Of a DNA stretch of 47,568 bases, positions 31,939 to 42,600 are shown piece by piece. Below the pieces are notes generated by a model. That model was not told where the DNA came from, ran no database searches, and saw only the letters and a program-made list of their open reading frames with translations. The stretch is taken from NCBI GenBank assembly GCA_938082445.1, contig CALLLL010000168.1:1-47568 (forward strand). The letters are read 5' to 3'. Positions within the stretch are counted from its first letter, which is position 1; each line of letters begins with the position of its first letter. The translations under genes were made by a program, and so were the position numbers. The stretch is from an uncultured bacterium (GTDB lineage Bacteria; Hydrogenedentota; Hydrogenedentia; Hydrogenedentales; GCA-2746185).

Positions 31939-34359
31939 TTATTCACTAATTAATTGCAGATCCTGCGTATAGTTGCCTTCTTCAATGGTTAATGTGAATG
32001 TGCTTTTCGCTCGAGAACCATCACGAAGTGAGGCATATACGTTAATTTCGGCTTCACCAGCAGGAAGGTTTTCAATTGTATACGTACTGGAATCTTTAGC
32101 CCGAACGCTGGTAGTTTCCAGTCCTGTTGTGGATTGAACATTTGCCTGTACGGTCAATGACCAAGGCGTTTCACCATTCAATGTGATTAACCCGGATAGA
32201 GAATGTTGTGAGTCATCAAATAGAATATCCGCATCAGTAACCATGCCATCCGCCACTTCAGCGAAAACCTTTATGGTTCTACTAAAGTCATTGATGTTGG
32301 TGTATACCGTATAGTCACCCGGAGCTAAGCGTGTAATTCGATAGTGTCCCTCTTTATCCGTCTGACTATTCTCAATTTCAATATTCTTCCCTGATTCATC
32401 CAATGCCATAATAAATGTATTAGGAATGGGCTCACCGAGAAGTTTAACAACCCCTTCAATAATCCCTCCTTCAGTTAAAACAATATCCAAGGTACTGGAA
32501 TGTTCATGTGTAGGAGTGATGTCCTCAAAGCCAACCGCATAAGTTGGGTGTTGGGCATAAATACATGTGGACGAATCGGTGAGAGTGTTCAGCATAAAAG
32601 ATCCATCAGTACCCGTAGTTGTATCAGCTGGATGTGCGAAACCGCCCGATTCCATCAGGGCAGGGTTAAAGCCAATGAATACTTTTGCTCCAGCAATCCC
32701 ATTTCCGTCAGTATCCACGACCCGCCCCTCCAGTTCCGCACCAGGGTCTAAAGAAATCACAAGAGGACTTTTAAAATCATTCGGATTGTCGAGTGTATAC
32801 TTAACTCTCTTCGGTGCATATCCCTTAGCTGAAATGTCCAATTCTAATGTATGCCCTTGGTTTTCTTTAATAGTAAAAAGCCCTTTTGGATGCTGTATTG
32901 ATCGTTGCGAACGCGTTTCGCCCATTGTTTTATGCATTATTTTTAAATCAAAAGCCGTAACAGGATCACTTGATCCTGTCCGCACTATCTGCCCCTTTAC
33001 CTCAGGAAACATTGATGGCTTGGGTGCTTTGGTAGGCTTCTTAACTTTAGAAGCCATCTTCGATTTTAAATATGCTTTATGATCAAAGGTCAATTTCACA
33101 TCCTTGACATGTTCACCCGCTTCAAGTGTTACTTCTATCTGAGCAGTGACCCAACCGCTACGATAAACATTAGGGTGAGAGTTAAGGAATAGCCCATAGG
33201 TGTCCGCAGCCAATTCCGAGATGGTGAAATGTCCATCATCATTGAGATTGGTTGGTTTCCCACCGACTGATTTTCGGCCACGCCAGGTGTGTATTACATC
33301 CACTATAAAACTTGGTTCCGTGACGGGCTTGCCTGAATTTACATCCACCACTTGCCCCGATATGCTACCTGTCGGAATGAGCTCGAGTGTTAAATCTTTG
33401 ATCCCTTCAGCCGTTAAGCTGAGCGGCCCTACTTCTTCACTAATGAGCCCTTTGGAGGTTGCTGTGACATAAAATCCATCGTCGACCAGCAACTCTTCCA
33501 GTAAGAAGGAACCGTCATTAGCCGATATATCTTCGGCCGATTGGTACCCCGTCATCGTATCATCGTAACTGATGGTTTGCACTTTTATTCCGGATACAGG
33601 CTTGCCTTCCGCATTCACAACCATCCCTTGAATCGATGCAAATATTCCTTTATCCAAGGCAAAATCCACCCCGGTTAAGGCCTGGCCCTTAGAGATATCC
33701 ACCAATGAACCGTTACGCATATTGGGTGGATCAATATATCCCTTCGCATGATCCAAAAATATTTGTTTGCGACCTGAGCGCACACCACCAATACGATAGT
33801 TACCCGTTTCACCCGTCACGGCCCCCGGTGATTTCCGACGGCCCACCCCTACTTTCACCCCTTCAATTCCTTTATCCGTAGCGGCGTCATATACCCGCCC
33901 CGATACCGTTTCTCCCAGGATCATGTGTACTTCCAGTGTTGCGGTTGGATTCTCAGGACTGAGGGACACGTTGTACGAACGCTGCTCGCTATAGTGTGTA
34001 GGATGGGAAAATCTTAGGGAGAATTCATGGTGATCTTTGGATAACTGAACGAAGCCAGCATGGGAATCATGATTAATATCCTTGGTTTGCTGTTCATCAC
34101 TTTCTTTCCAAAGTAGTTGGGCACTTACTCCAGACATCAACTTACCAGTTGAATCTTCAATAAACGAAAAATAATATCCCCAACCATCTTTAACTTTCAG
34201 CGAAGAACGTGCATCGATTTTAGCCACTGGGGCAATATCAGGTTTCGATATCTGTGGAGTGTCTTTTTGAGGAACGGGCACTTCAGGCACAGGAGTGCTC
34301 AATTGCCATATTGCGACAGCAGCAATAATTAGTAGTAATGCAATACCGAATTTTCTCAT
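31939..34359 (-). CDS. Anchored protein of repeated carboxypeptidase regulatory-like domains
   Basis: About 806 residues. An N-terminal hydrophobic anchor (FGIALLLIIAAVAIWQLS) leads to a Pro-rich linker and at least six beta-sandwich units of the carboxypeptidase regulatory-like type. Units begin at phrases such as VSGRVYDAATDKGIEGVKV, IQGMVVNAEGKPVSGIKV, ISGQVVDVNSGKPV, VKGQIVRTGSSDPV, LEGRVVDTDGNGIAGAKV and IEGVVKLLGEPIPNT. Such domains are structural or binding modules on surface proteins. No enzymatic domain is visible. The ATG at 34359 is chosen for its GGGAG site; a longer frame lacks one. It may be surface-exposed, perhaps for adhesion; that is inference. Monocistronic, near ComF on the other strand. 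Confidence 0.83.
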   Translation of the reverse strand: MRKFGIALLLIIAAVAIWQLSTPVPEVPVPQKDTPQISKPDIAPVAKIDARSSLKVKDGWGYYFSFIEDSTGKLMSGVSAQLLWKESDEQQTKDINHDSHAGFVQLSKDHHEFSLRFSHPTHYSEQRSYNVSLSPENPTATLEVHMILGETVSGRVYDAATDKGIEGVKVGVGRRKSPGAVTGETGNYRIGGVRSGRKQIFLDHAKGYIDPPNMRNGSLVDISKGQALTGVDFALDKGIFASIQGMVVNAEGKPVSGIKVQTISYDDTMTGYQSAEDISANDGSFLLEELLVDDGFYVTATSKGLISEEVGPLSLTAEGIKDLTLELIPTGSISGQVVDVNSGKPVTEPSFIVDVIHTWRGRKSVGGKPTNLNDDGHFTISELAADTYGLFLNSHPNVYRSGWVTAQIEVTLEAGEHVKDVKLTFDHKAYLKSKMASKVKKPTKAPKPSMFPEVKGQIVRTGSSDPVTAFDLKIMHKTMGETRSQRSIQHPKGLFTIKENQGHTLELDISAKGYAPKRVKYTLDNPNDFKSPLVISLDPGAELEGRVVDTDGNGIAGAKVFIGFNPALMESGGFAHPADTTTGTDGSFMLNTLTDSSTCIYAQHPTYAVGFEDITPTHEHSSTLDIVLTEGGIIEGVVKLLGEPIPNTFIMALDESGKNIEIENSQTDKEGHYRITRLAPGDYTVYTNINDFSRTIKVFAEVADGMVTDADILFDDSQHSLSGLITLNGETPWSLTVQANVQSTTGLETTSVRAKDSSTYTIENLPAGEAEINVYASLRDGSRAKSTFTLTIEEGNYTQDLQLISE

Positions 34360-34483
34360 GAGGATCTCCCAATCAAGCCCTATCGACCTTAACACGAGTT
34401 TTAAAAATTTGCAATTGAAATTGGTGTCGTCTCAATAACGATTGAAGCGATACTTTTTCCAAGAAAATATAGAAAGAGTTCTG

Positions 34484-34492
34484 TGTTATAGT
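34484..34492 (+). promoter_or_regulatory. Extended -10 (TGTTATAGT) before comF
   Basis: TGT then TATAGT (34487-34492). Initiation would fall at about 34499, the ATG itself, so comF mRNA may be leaderless. There is no ribosome site before that ATG, which supports this. Confidence 0.45.
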
Positions 34493-34498
34493 GTTTCC

Positions 34499-35248
34499 AT
34501 GTGGATTCTCACCCTGAAAAACATATTTTTTCCCATTTTCTGCAAAGAATGCGGATTGCGATTACTCACGGATGAAAATGGATTTTTCTGTGCTACTTGT
34601 TGGGAATTGCCTCAACGCATTGAGCGACCATTTTGCCCCAGTTGTGGGCGACCTCATGCCAAACGCCTAGGTATGGACGAACCCGATCACTTTCAGTGTG
34701 CCGACTGCACCGCGCGCACCGAAGATCCGCCGTATCGTCACATTTTCGGTGCCACGGTTTATGAAGGCACGGCAGCGGAAGCCGTGAAACTATTGAAATT
34801 TCACGAACGTCGATGGATCGTACGAGTCATGTGTGAAGAGATGGAGCGCGTAATCAAATCCGAATTGATTCCCGAGCGCTACACCCTCATTATGCCGGTG
34901 CCTTTACACAAAGTTCGCCAACGTCATCGTGGTTTTAATCAGGCGACCCTACTGGCTCAAGGCATTGTTGAACAATTTCCCAAGGCTCAAGTGTCCAGCG
35001 ATTTACAGCGCATTCGCCCAACTCGGACCCAAAGTAAACTCAACGATTCTTCCGACCGTAAGCACAACGTACGAGGTGCATTTGCGGTAGATAGAGAAGT
35101 AGATCTAAGCGGTCATGAAATCTTGTTGATCGACGACGTAGTGACATCAGGGCGCACCGTACATGAATGTGCATTGGCACTTAAACGTGCTGGAGCTAAT
35201 ACGGTAGATGTACTCAGTTTTTCTTTGGCTTTGCCCAAACGCGATTAG
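34499..35248 (+). CDS. comF: ComF family phosphoribosyltransferase-like protein
   Basis: 249 residues. An N-terminal zinc ribbon has CKEC (15-18), CATC (31-34), CPSC and CADC pairs. The C-terminal type I phosphoribosyltransferase domain includes RHRGFNQATLLAQGI, PTRTQSKLN and the PRPP loop LLIDDVVTSGRT (about 203-213). In naturally transformable bacteria ComF is needed for DNA uptake; elsewhere its role is not settled. ATG 34499 is preferred over 34442 because it fits the usual family N-terminus (MWILTLKNIFFPIFCKEC) and the -10 at 34487. No other competence gene is in the window. Overlaps the stop of the DUF1501 gene by four bases, convergent. Confidence 0.88.
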   Translation: MWILTLKNIFFPIFCKECGLRLLTDENGFFCATCWELPQRIERPFCPSCGRPHAKRLGMDEPDHFQCADCTARTEDPPYRHIFGATVYEGTAAEAVKLLKFHERRWIVRVMCEEMERVIKSELIPERYTLIMPVPLHKVRQRHRGFNQATLLAQGIVEQFPKAQVSSDLQRIRPTRTQSKLNDSSDRKHNVRGAFAVDREVDLSGHEILLIDDVVTSGRTVHECALALKRAGANTVDVLSFSLALPKRD

Positions 35249-36651
35249 CTTAGAATATCCATAATGGGTTTGCCCAACCCATCTTTGGTTACGTAGAAGG
35301 GGCGTTTTTCATGTACATAGTTGTGTTTCGGGCTAATGCCCATTGCTGTGTACATCGTTGCATGCAGATCTTCAATACTGACCGGATTCTCTATGGTTTT
35401 ACACGGACGTTCATCCGCAGTTTTCCCATAGACATGGCCCTTTTTCACGCCGCCACCAAACATCAGCACAGATCCCGCATCGGTAAAGTGACGGTGCATA
35501 CCATAATGTTTTTCTTCCGTCATTACATCGGGTTGAGCCACTTGTCCTTTAACCAACAAATCGGGTTTGCCTTCGGTCATCATGTCACGGCTAAATTCAC
35601 TAGCCAACACAATTAAAGTACGGTCCAATAATCCACGTTCTTCCAAATCCAAGACCAGCTGTGCAATGGGTCGGTCGATTTTGGGTTTCAACTCTGCTAA
35701 TCGAGAGTGCCCATTTTCATGCGTATCCCAAAATTCAAATGGAATGTACTCCGTTGTTACCTCAATCACTCGTGCACCCTGTTCACATAAGCGTCTGGCT
35801 AACAAACAACCCAAACCAAAACGCCCAGTGTTATAGGTGTCGTATATTTCTTTAGGCTCATCGCTCAAGTCAAAGGCTTTTGCCGCTGGACTCGACAACA
35901 ACTGATCTGCACGGTCCATCTGACGAATCAAAGACTCGCGTTGGTAAGTACTCCCTAAATCCGAAATTGGATTGGCTTTGATCATTTGTTCATACACCGC
36001 TCGACGACGCGAATACCGTGCACCAGTCATGCCAGCGGGTGGGCGAACCACCGCTTGAGCTTGAGAGGGATCGGCCACCATAAAGGGGCCGTATTCAGAG
36101 CCCAAGAATCCTGCGGTATGAAATGCTTTTAACTCTTCGCCTTCGCCCAAAGTTAAGCGCTGGCCAATATCGATAAAGGGTGGAAGGTCAGGATGGTTTG
36201 GCCCAAGCGTCTTCGCCATCATGGAGCCAATGTGAGGCGCTGCAATGGTCAATGGTGGTGCATACCCTGTATGCCAATGGTACTGATGGCGTGAGTGCAA
36301 AATATGACCCAAGTCCCCGGCTTGATACGTGCGGATCAAAGTACCGCGATCCATCACGTTGGCCAGATTTTCCAAACCCTCACTAAAGCGAATGCCATCT
36401 ACCGCAGTTGGAATCGAAGGAAAAGTACTCAGAACCTTATTGGAGTCCAACCCTTTTTCATAACGCGTATATCGCTTGGGATCAAAAGTCTCGGTGTGAG
36501 CCATACCGCCGCCCATCCATAAAATGATAACGGTATCGGCAGTGGCTTCAGGTTGAACCACGGTTTCAGCAAGGCTCGATTCTGGAGCACCGGCCAACAT
36601 AGCAGCCATTGTTGCTGCACTGGCTGTTTTCAAAAAATCTCTACGTTCCAT
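35245..36651 (-). CDS. Tat-exported DUF1501 protein
   Basis: 468 residues. A twin-arginine signal (ERRDFLKTASAATMAAMLAGAP) is followed by the DUF1501 domain, with VIILWMGGGMAHTETFDPK, GHILHSRHQYHWHTG, HENGHSRLAELKP and DRTLIVLASEFSRD. The fold resembles sulfatases/alkaline phosphatases, but no activity is proven. DUF1501 genes are very common in Planctomycetota and relatives, usually next to DUF1549/DUF1553 cytochrome-containing partners; no such gene is adjacent here. The start is taken at 36651; an ATG at 36669 adds six residues and is closer to a GAGG. The export route fits an enzyme with a folded or metal-bound active site. Confidence 0.9.
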   Translation of the reverse strand: MERRDFLKTASAATMAAMLAGAPESSLAETVVQPEATADTVIILWMGGGMAHTETFDPKRYTRYEKGLDSNKVLSTFPSIPTAVDGIRFSEGLENLANVMDRGTLIRTYQAGDLGHILHSRHQYHWHTGYAPPLTIAAPHIGSMMAKTLGPNHPDLPPFIDIGQRLTLGEGEELKAFHTAGFLGSEYGPFMVADPSQAQAVVRPPAGMTGARYSRRRAVYEQMIKANPISDLGSTYQRESLIRQMDRADQLLSSPAAKAFDLSDEPKEIYDTYNTGRFGLGCLLARRLCEQGARVIEVTTEYIPFEFWDTHENGHSRLAELKPKIDRPIAQLVLDLEERGLLDRTLIVLASEFSRDMMTEGKPDLLVKGQVAQPDVMTEEKHYGMHRHFTDAGSVLMFGGGVKKGHVYGKTADERPCKTIENPVSIEDLHATMYTAMGISPKHNYVHEKRPFYVTKDGLGKPIMDILS

Positions 36652-36766
36652 GACCACACCAATCCTCATGAGTTCTGTGTTAATCGATTTTATTATTGTA
36701 CCATTAAGCCCAAGGGATGTGAAGTACTGGCCAAAGTGCTTCAATCGATACTGTCCTAAGAGACTA

Positions 36767-36795
36767 TTGGATTTTTTGGTCATTTGGTGTACACT
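36767..36795 (+). promoter_or_regulatory. Promoter of the OPT transporter gene
   Basis: TTGGAT (36767-36772) and TACACT (36790-36795) with a 17-bp spacer. Initiation at about 36802 gives a leader of some 24 nt including AAAGGAT. Confidence 0.6.
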
Positions 36796-36825
36796 CGAAT
36801 TTCCACTAACACCAAAGGATATCGG

Positions 36826-38697
36826 ATGAGCGAAACATCGGAAAATAAGGATTCTACAGTGGCCGAAACAACTCCATTGGCCATTGGCCTTGGTCTAGTT
36901 CTGGCGGTGGTTCTTGGCGCAGCCAATGTCTATTTAGGGCTCTATGCCGGGATGACAGTCAGTGCCTCCATTCCCGCAGCCGTGGTGAGCATGGCGATAC
37001 TGCGCGGCGTATTCAGACGCGGTACCATTCTCGAAAATAACATTGCGCAAACCATCGCCTCTACCGGTGAAAGTCTCGCAGCGGGAGCCATATTCACTAT
37101 TCCGGCTTTAGTACTTGTGGGCGTATGGAAAGATTTCCAATTCTGGCCGACCACCTTAATTATCATGTGCGGTGGTCTTCTGGGAGTTGTGTTCATGGTG
37201 CCTCTGCGTCGTGCGCTCATTGTTGATCGTGAGGACTTGACCTATCCTGAAGGCGTTGCCTGCTCCGAAGTACTTACCGTCGGTCAAGAAGGCGGCTCCG
37301 GTATTAAATTCATTGGCATTGGCTTACTGGTTGGTGCGGCATTTAAATTTTTGGTTTCGGGTCTCAGTGCCATAAAAGGTACCTTGGAATTTGCCGTTGC
37401 GAAAGGTCAATCCATTTTTTACGGCGGATCGGATCTAAGTCTTGCCTTAGTGTCCGTTGGATACATTGTAAAATTAAAAGTTGCCGTACAAATATTTCTC
37501 GGTGGCGTAATTGGATGGGTCATTGCCATTCCCTTAATCGGAGGGTATGAAAGTGGTGAAGCCTTGGAAAGTGCATGGTCTGCTTGGAGTACCCAAGTGC
37601 GCTATATCGGCGTAGGCACCATGCTCGTTGGCGGCCTTTTCTCCATCTGGAGTGTACGCAAAGGTATCTTTGCAGGCCTAGGCAGTTTACATTCAGTACC
37701 AGGAACCAAAACTGGAAAAGCTGTACCCCGCACCGAACAGGACATGCCTTTATACATATTGTTGGCCGTGCTATTGTTAACGATACTTCTCACCATGGGG
37801 CTTTACCAATATCTAATTGGTAGTATCGGTGCCATGTTTGCCTCCATCATCATGACGGTGATTGCATCATTTTTATTTGTTGCTGTGGCTACCTATATTG
37901 TTGGTCTCGTGGGTTCTTCCAATTCCCCTGTATCCGGCATGACCATTTGTGCTTTGCTCATGACCGCAGGTATGCTCCTCGCCTTAGGCATCAAAGGCGA
38001 TTCTGCAATATTAGCCACGTTGGGTGTAGCCGGCGTCGTCTGTTGTGCCGCCTGTACCGCAGGCGACATCGCGCAAGATTTAAAAACGGGTCAACTCGTC
38101 GGAGCCACTCCACGTAAACAACAAATGGTCGAAGTTATTGGTGTGGTGATTCCAGCATTTATCTTTGCCCCTGTTATGGCTTTATTACACAACACCTACG
38201 GCATCGGTGATGGACTCCTTGCGCCCCAAGCTGCGCTCTTCGCCAGTCTCGCAGAAGGATTCTTTGGCGAAGGCACCTTGCCTTGGAATATGATCAAGAT
38301 CGGCGCAGGTATTGGTATAACCCTCATTATCATAGATTTCTTTCTTGAGCGCGCCAAGTCCCCATTCCGCACCCATATCATGCCTGTTGCTGTAGGTATC
38401 TATCTGCCTATGTCCCTGTCTGTGCCTATATTTATTGGTGGCTTAATCTACTTCGCCTTACACCGAAAGCAAAGCAATGAAGACATTACCAACGATGCCA
38501 GTGATCACGGAGTACTCTACGGATCCGGCCTCATTGCGGGTGAAGCGTTGATGGGCATTGGATTGGCAGGTCTCATGACGGTACTGGCCAAGTATGGAAA
38601 AGAAATGTGGGAGCTTGAATGGCATTGGGGAATATCCGCAGTTGTTTTCGGTGCCTTTTTAATGAGCTATCTTTTCATGGCGCGCAAACCATCCTAA
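36826..38697 (+). CDS. OPT family oligopeptide transporter
   Basis: 623 residues with at least 14 hydrophobic segments. Diagnostic parts include GAANVYLGLYAGMTVSASIPAA, NNIAQTIASTGESLAAGA, DREDLTYPEGVACSEVL, SNSPVSGMTICAL and CTAGDIAQDLKTGQLVGATP. These are typical of bacterial OPT proteins, proton-linked carriers of oligopeptides or metal chelates in the inner membrane. The N-terminus has a short acidic cytoplasmic stretch. ATG 36826 has AAAGGAT seven bases upstream; an in-frame start at 36784 lies before the likely transcription start and is rejected. Peptide uptake fits the many exported hydrolases of the window, though no peptidase is close by. Confidence 0.94.
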   Translation: MSETSENKDSTVAETTPLAIGLGLVLAVVLGAANVYLGLYAGMTVSASIPAAVVSMAILRGVFRRGTILENNIAQTIASTGESLAAGAIFTIPALVLVGVWKDFQFWPTTLIIMCGGLLGVVFMVPLRRALIVDREDLTYPEGVACSEVLTVGQEGGSGIKFIGIGLLVGAAFKFLVSGLSAIKGTLEFAVAKGQSIFYGGSDLSLALVSVGYIVKLKVAVQIFLGGVIGWVIAIPLIGGYESGEALESAWSAWSTQVRYIGVGTMLVGGLFSIWSVRKGIFAGLGSLHSVPGTKTGKAVPRTEQDMPLYILLAVLLLTILLTMGLYQYLIGSIGAMFASIIMTVIASFLFVAVATYIVGLVGSSNSPVSGMTICALLMTAGMLLALGIKGDSAILATLGVAGVVCCAACTAGDIAQDLKTGQLVGATPRKQQMVEVIGVVIPAFIFAPVMALLHNTYGIGDGLLAPQAALFASLAEGFFGEGTLPWNMIKIGAGIGITLIIIDFFLERAKSPFRTHIMPVAVGIYLPMSLSVPIFIGGLIYFALHRKQSNEDITNDASDHGVLYGSGLIAGEALMGIGLAGLMTVLAKYGKEMWELEWHWGISAVVFGAFLMSYLFMARKPS

Positions 38698-38703
38698 GGC
38701 GCA

Positions 38704-38712
38704 TGCTATACT
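38704..38712 (+). promoter_or_regulatory. Extended -10 (TGCTATACT)
   Basis: TGC then TATACT (38707-38712), 23 bp before the ATG at 38735. The same TGCTATACT occurs before the sialidase gene. Confidence 0.5.
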
Positions 38713-38734
38713 GGACACAGGAGAATTCACGCAC

Positions 38735-39478
38735 ATGAGCGATTTGGAAAAATATAAAGGCCGCATTGACGAGGATACTGAAATAGTTGAAGCATCGTTT
38801 ACCATCGACGGTGAAGAAATGGGTGAGATTGAAGAAGCCGATGCCATTCCAGTAGGCATTGAAGAAGAGATCGAGATGTACTCGTCGGGCAAAAAGCCTT
38901 TCCGTATTAAACCCATGCGATTCGCCCTTTTATGTGTCATATTATTAGGGATGTATGGTGGTAACCTATCCCCCTGGATAGGTTGGGGAATCATAATCCT
39001 CTACTTCGGAATAAAATTTGCCATTCGCCATTTCTTCCAGCGCTTGTTAACCATGCCTTTCGCTATGAAAGGAAAAGTATTACGTAACGCAACCGCCCAA
39101 GTACATGGATACACTTGGACTGACAAGCCTGAAAACGATGAATATGTAGACGATGATGAAGGACTTTCCCTACGCTATGCCTGGATTGATGTCACCATCA
39201 CCCCACCCGAAATCACTGAAGAACCCCAAGGTTTTACTCACTGGGAGCCCGGCGAACTCATGATCTGCCCCCGTTGGCATAAAATCCGTAAAGTCACCGA
39301 TCTCGATGTGTGCCTACAAGTCGAAGATGTGAAATTCCTTGAAGGGGAAGGTGTCGTGGGCGACGATGACAAATGCCTTGGTAAACAACGTGTAAAACTC
39401 CTTATAGGTATCCCCGAAGGACAGACTACATTTAGCTTTGTGTATTATATGGAAGTTTTCGGCGAATTCGAATTATAA
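38735..39478 (+). CDS. Hypothetical membrane protein with acidic N-terminus
   Basis: 247 residues, family not recognised. Residues 1-60 are strongly acidic (IDEDTEIVEA, GEEMGEIEEADA, EEEIEM). Two hydrophobic segments (about 67-80 and 83-96) are followed by a soluble beta-rich part with several Trp (YTWTDKP, YAWIDVTI, FTHWEPGELMICPRWH) and a C-terminal LLIGIPEGQTTFSFVYYMEVFGEFEL. There is no signal peptide; both ends are likely cytoplasmic. AGGAG lies about 13 bases before the ATG. It sits between the OPT gene and the flippase-sulfatase fusion on the same strand, but has its own -10 element. Confidence 0.78.
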   Translation: MSDLEKYKGRIDEDTEIVEASFTIDGEEMGEIEEADAIPVGIEEEIEMYSSGKKPFRIKPMRFALLCVILLGMYGGNLSPWIGWGIIILYFGIKFAIRHFFQRLLTMPFAMKGKVLRNATAQVHGYTWTDKPENDEYVDDDEGLSLRYAWIDVTITPPEITEEPQGFTHWEPGELMICPRWHKIRKVTDLDVCLQVEDVKFLEGEGVVGDDDKCLGKQRVKLLIGIPEGQTTFSFVYYMEVFGEFEL

Positions 39479-39549
39479 GCCCTGTCAAGTCGGGTATAGA
39501 CTACACCTTCCTACCAATGACTTCTGCTTTTCGCCGACAAGGTGATTTG

Positions 39550-39558
39550 TGCTATGAT
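39550..39558 (+). promoter_or_regulatory. Extended -10 (TGCTATGAT) before the fusion gene
   Basis: TGC then TATGAT (39553-39558); start near 39565, leaving a leader of about 60 nt with a small inverted repeat (TTCGT/ACGAA). Confidence 0.4.
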
Positions 39559-39627
39559 ACCTCTTCGTATTTTGACGAAAAGTGAGTGCTCACCCCTCTC
39601 AAACTGGGTATTGATAAAGGAAGTTCT

Positions 39628-42600
39628 GTGAAAAAAAGTATTTTCATTGCGATAAAAGTGTGTTTTGTCGCTGGATTGTTTTTATTCTTGTTTCGTCCGG
39701 AAACCTTCGGTTTTGCCGAAGATAAATTCGGCGATCTTTCCATCTCTGCATTGTGGGAAGAATTGCAAACACTTAAACTAAGCACAGCCTTATTTTGGTT
39801 CACCTTCGCGGCCCTCATTAAAATAGCCGGAATTTTTTGCGGTGTATTTCGCTGGCATTTTTTACTCAAAGCACAAGGGATCACGCTACCGTTTTGGTAT
39901 TTAACCAAATGTTGGTTTACCGGAAGAGCGATCGGTCTAGTTCTGCCCGGCACCGTTGGACTCGATGGATATCGCTTAGTTGAATCCGCAGCCTATACCG
40001 GCGAAGTAATTAAATGTACGACCGTAATTGCCGTGGAAAAACTTACGGGTATAGTAGCCCTTGGGTTGTTGGTGATCATTGCCTTGGTATTAGGGACTGA
40101 TGTTGCTCAAGTGAACATGCTCAAAGTGGCTGTTATTTTAATCGCAATGTTGGGTGTAGTCTTTTTGCTATTGCTCAATCCGCGTATCGTGCAAATCCTT
40201 GTGGCTGTGACCCCGATTCCCGGAAAACTACGTGACAAAGTAGATAAGATGGGTGAGGCCGTATCGGCTTACAGTGGTCATCGTTTTACTCTATTGGTTG
40301 CTTTATTTTTAGCACTCGGTGTGCACCTAGGCATTTGTTTAATGTATTTCGGCATTGCCATGGGTATCAGCGGCGGTGAAGCATCATTCTGGGATTTGAT
40401 GTTCGCAAGCCCATTGATTATTGCTGCCTCAGTAATTACTCCAACAGTGAGTGGCTTAGGGGTTCGTGAAGGCGGTATGACATTATTGCTCGGCGCTAAA
40501 TATGGCGAGACCGCAACTTTCCTCTGGGGGCACTTGGGATTGTGGGTAGGTGAAGCCATCCCATTTTTATTAAGCATGCCTCTAATACTCTTAGCCGGTC
40601 GTCCAGATCGCGCTAAATTCTTAAGTGAACTTGAATCAATTCGCGAGAAATCAGCCGAAGAAGGTAAGGAAGAAAAAAGCGCATACTTGTCTTCTGAGGA
40701 AACGGAAAAATATCGACAAATAGTGTACGACTGCTTAGGTGTTGGTGTATTGGCAGGCTTGATAGGTGGTGCACTATTAGGACTGACTGAAGCCATTTGG
40801 CACGTTAGCCACTTGGCAAACGTTACAGAAACATCCGCCTTATGGTGGGCGCCGTTGGTCTACGGTTTGGCTTTGATTGGCCTGGGCCTAGGCCTGTCGG
40901 CTGTCATGCTCTTTGGCCACCTATTCATCAATCGATTTGTTCCGGCCGCCGTCACTTTTGGTCTTGCTTTAGGTGGAACCATGGGAGCGGTATTTCTCGT
41001 CTTTGGACGTTTTCGATATGCCCGCGATTTACTCGGTGAGACAGGCATGAGCATTATCGATAATCTAATTGTTCTTGGGATAACCGTAGCCATTATCGTG
41101 ATTGCGGTAGGTGCCGGATCTATTCTCGCTGGTTGGGTGAAGAGTAGCCGCTTCAAAGGAATTGTCGTTGGGGGCGGGTGTTACATAACCATCGTATTGG
41201 TAGGTGTAATTATAAGCATGGTGTATAAACCGGGCGCTCAACCTGTAGAAAAAACTATGGAAATTATCAGCGATAAACCCAATGTTTATCTCATCGTCGT
41301 TGATACTTTACGTGCGGACTATTTAACGGCCTTCAACGCCTCCGCTAAACCCAACACCCCGAACATCTCCGCCCTAGCCGAAGACAGCGTTGTCTTTCAA
41401 CATACCTATGCACAATCCTCTTGGACCAAAGCATCTTTCGGTACCATATTTTCAGGCATGTATCCCGAAGCCCATACCGCAACAGGTAAAGCATCCGGCT
41501 TACCCGATGATGTCACTACGATAACCGAAGTGTTGTATCAGGCAGGATACTACACCGTTGGCTATTCCAATAACCCCAATATCACCAGTGTATTTAATTA
41601 TAACCAAGGCTTTAGAAATTACACGGACTTAAAGCCCGATCTTTTATTAGGTGCAAAAGCATCCAGTGAAAAATTGGTGCTGTACGATATTTTGCGCAAG
41701 GTCATTCAAAAGGTAAATGCAAAAGTATTCAAGGGACGTATCAAGATTACGGACTTCTATCAACCTGCCAATGTGGTAACCGATACGGGATTGTATTGGC
41801 TTAGCACCCAGACAGGCCAAGAAGAATCCAACTTTCTCTTCTTGCATTATATGGATCCCCATGACCCCTTCCGCGATCCCGATCAGCCAGGCAAAGGCTA
41901 TGCGCGAGTCCAAATGGGCAATCCTGATCCTAAAATATATAAAGACATTTTCATTAAGTCGTACAGTTACGAAATTGAATACATGGACGAACACCTAGGC
42001 CGTTTTATCCAAGGCTTAAAAGAAAAAGGGCTCTATGACGATGCCCTGATTATCTTCACGGCCGATCACGGAGAAGAATTCTATGAGCACGGTGGTTGGT
42101 GGCATGGCTTAAGTCTTTATGACGAGCAGATTGCCATTCCGTTAATGATTAAAGTGCCCAACAGCGAAATAACCGAAGTCAACACCGATCTTGCTCGGCA
42201 TGTAGATATCGCACCCACCATTGCGACCTTGGTAGGCCTTCCTGTGGACGAACAGTGGCAAGGTAAATCGCTCATTTCAGAATCGCTTGATTTGCAAAAT
42301 GCCGATACCGCTTACGTGCATTCACACCTGAACTTTGAAGGAATCGAACTGCGCGGCTTACGCACCGGAACACGTAAACTCATTGAGGCCAACGAAGGCA
42401 ATAAGCGCAACTATGCCCCCATCGAGTTTTATAACCTTGAAAGCGATCCCGGTGAACAAGATAACATCGCCCAAGATTCTAAAGCTGAGGTGGAGCTGTT
42501 TCAAAAATCCCTTGACAGCATGAATAAATTTATACAGGAAAATGCATCCGAACCCATGGATCTCAGCACCGAAGGCATGTCCGAAGAATTGCGCGAGCAA

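Noticed and set aside
40278-41156. Minus-strand ORFs opposite the flippase-sulfatase fusion
   Set aside because: Opposite-strand shadows of membrane-helix codons; no starts with ribosome sites and biased composition.
41400-41460. Classical formylglycine sulfatase motif in the fusion protein
   Set aside because: The CxPxR sequence is absent; SSWTKAS occupies this place, so a standard sulfatase activity was not called.
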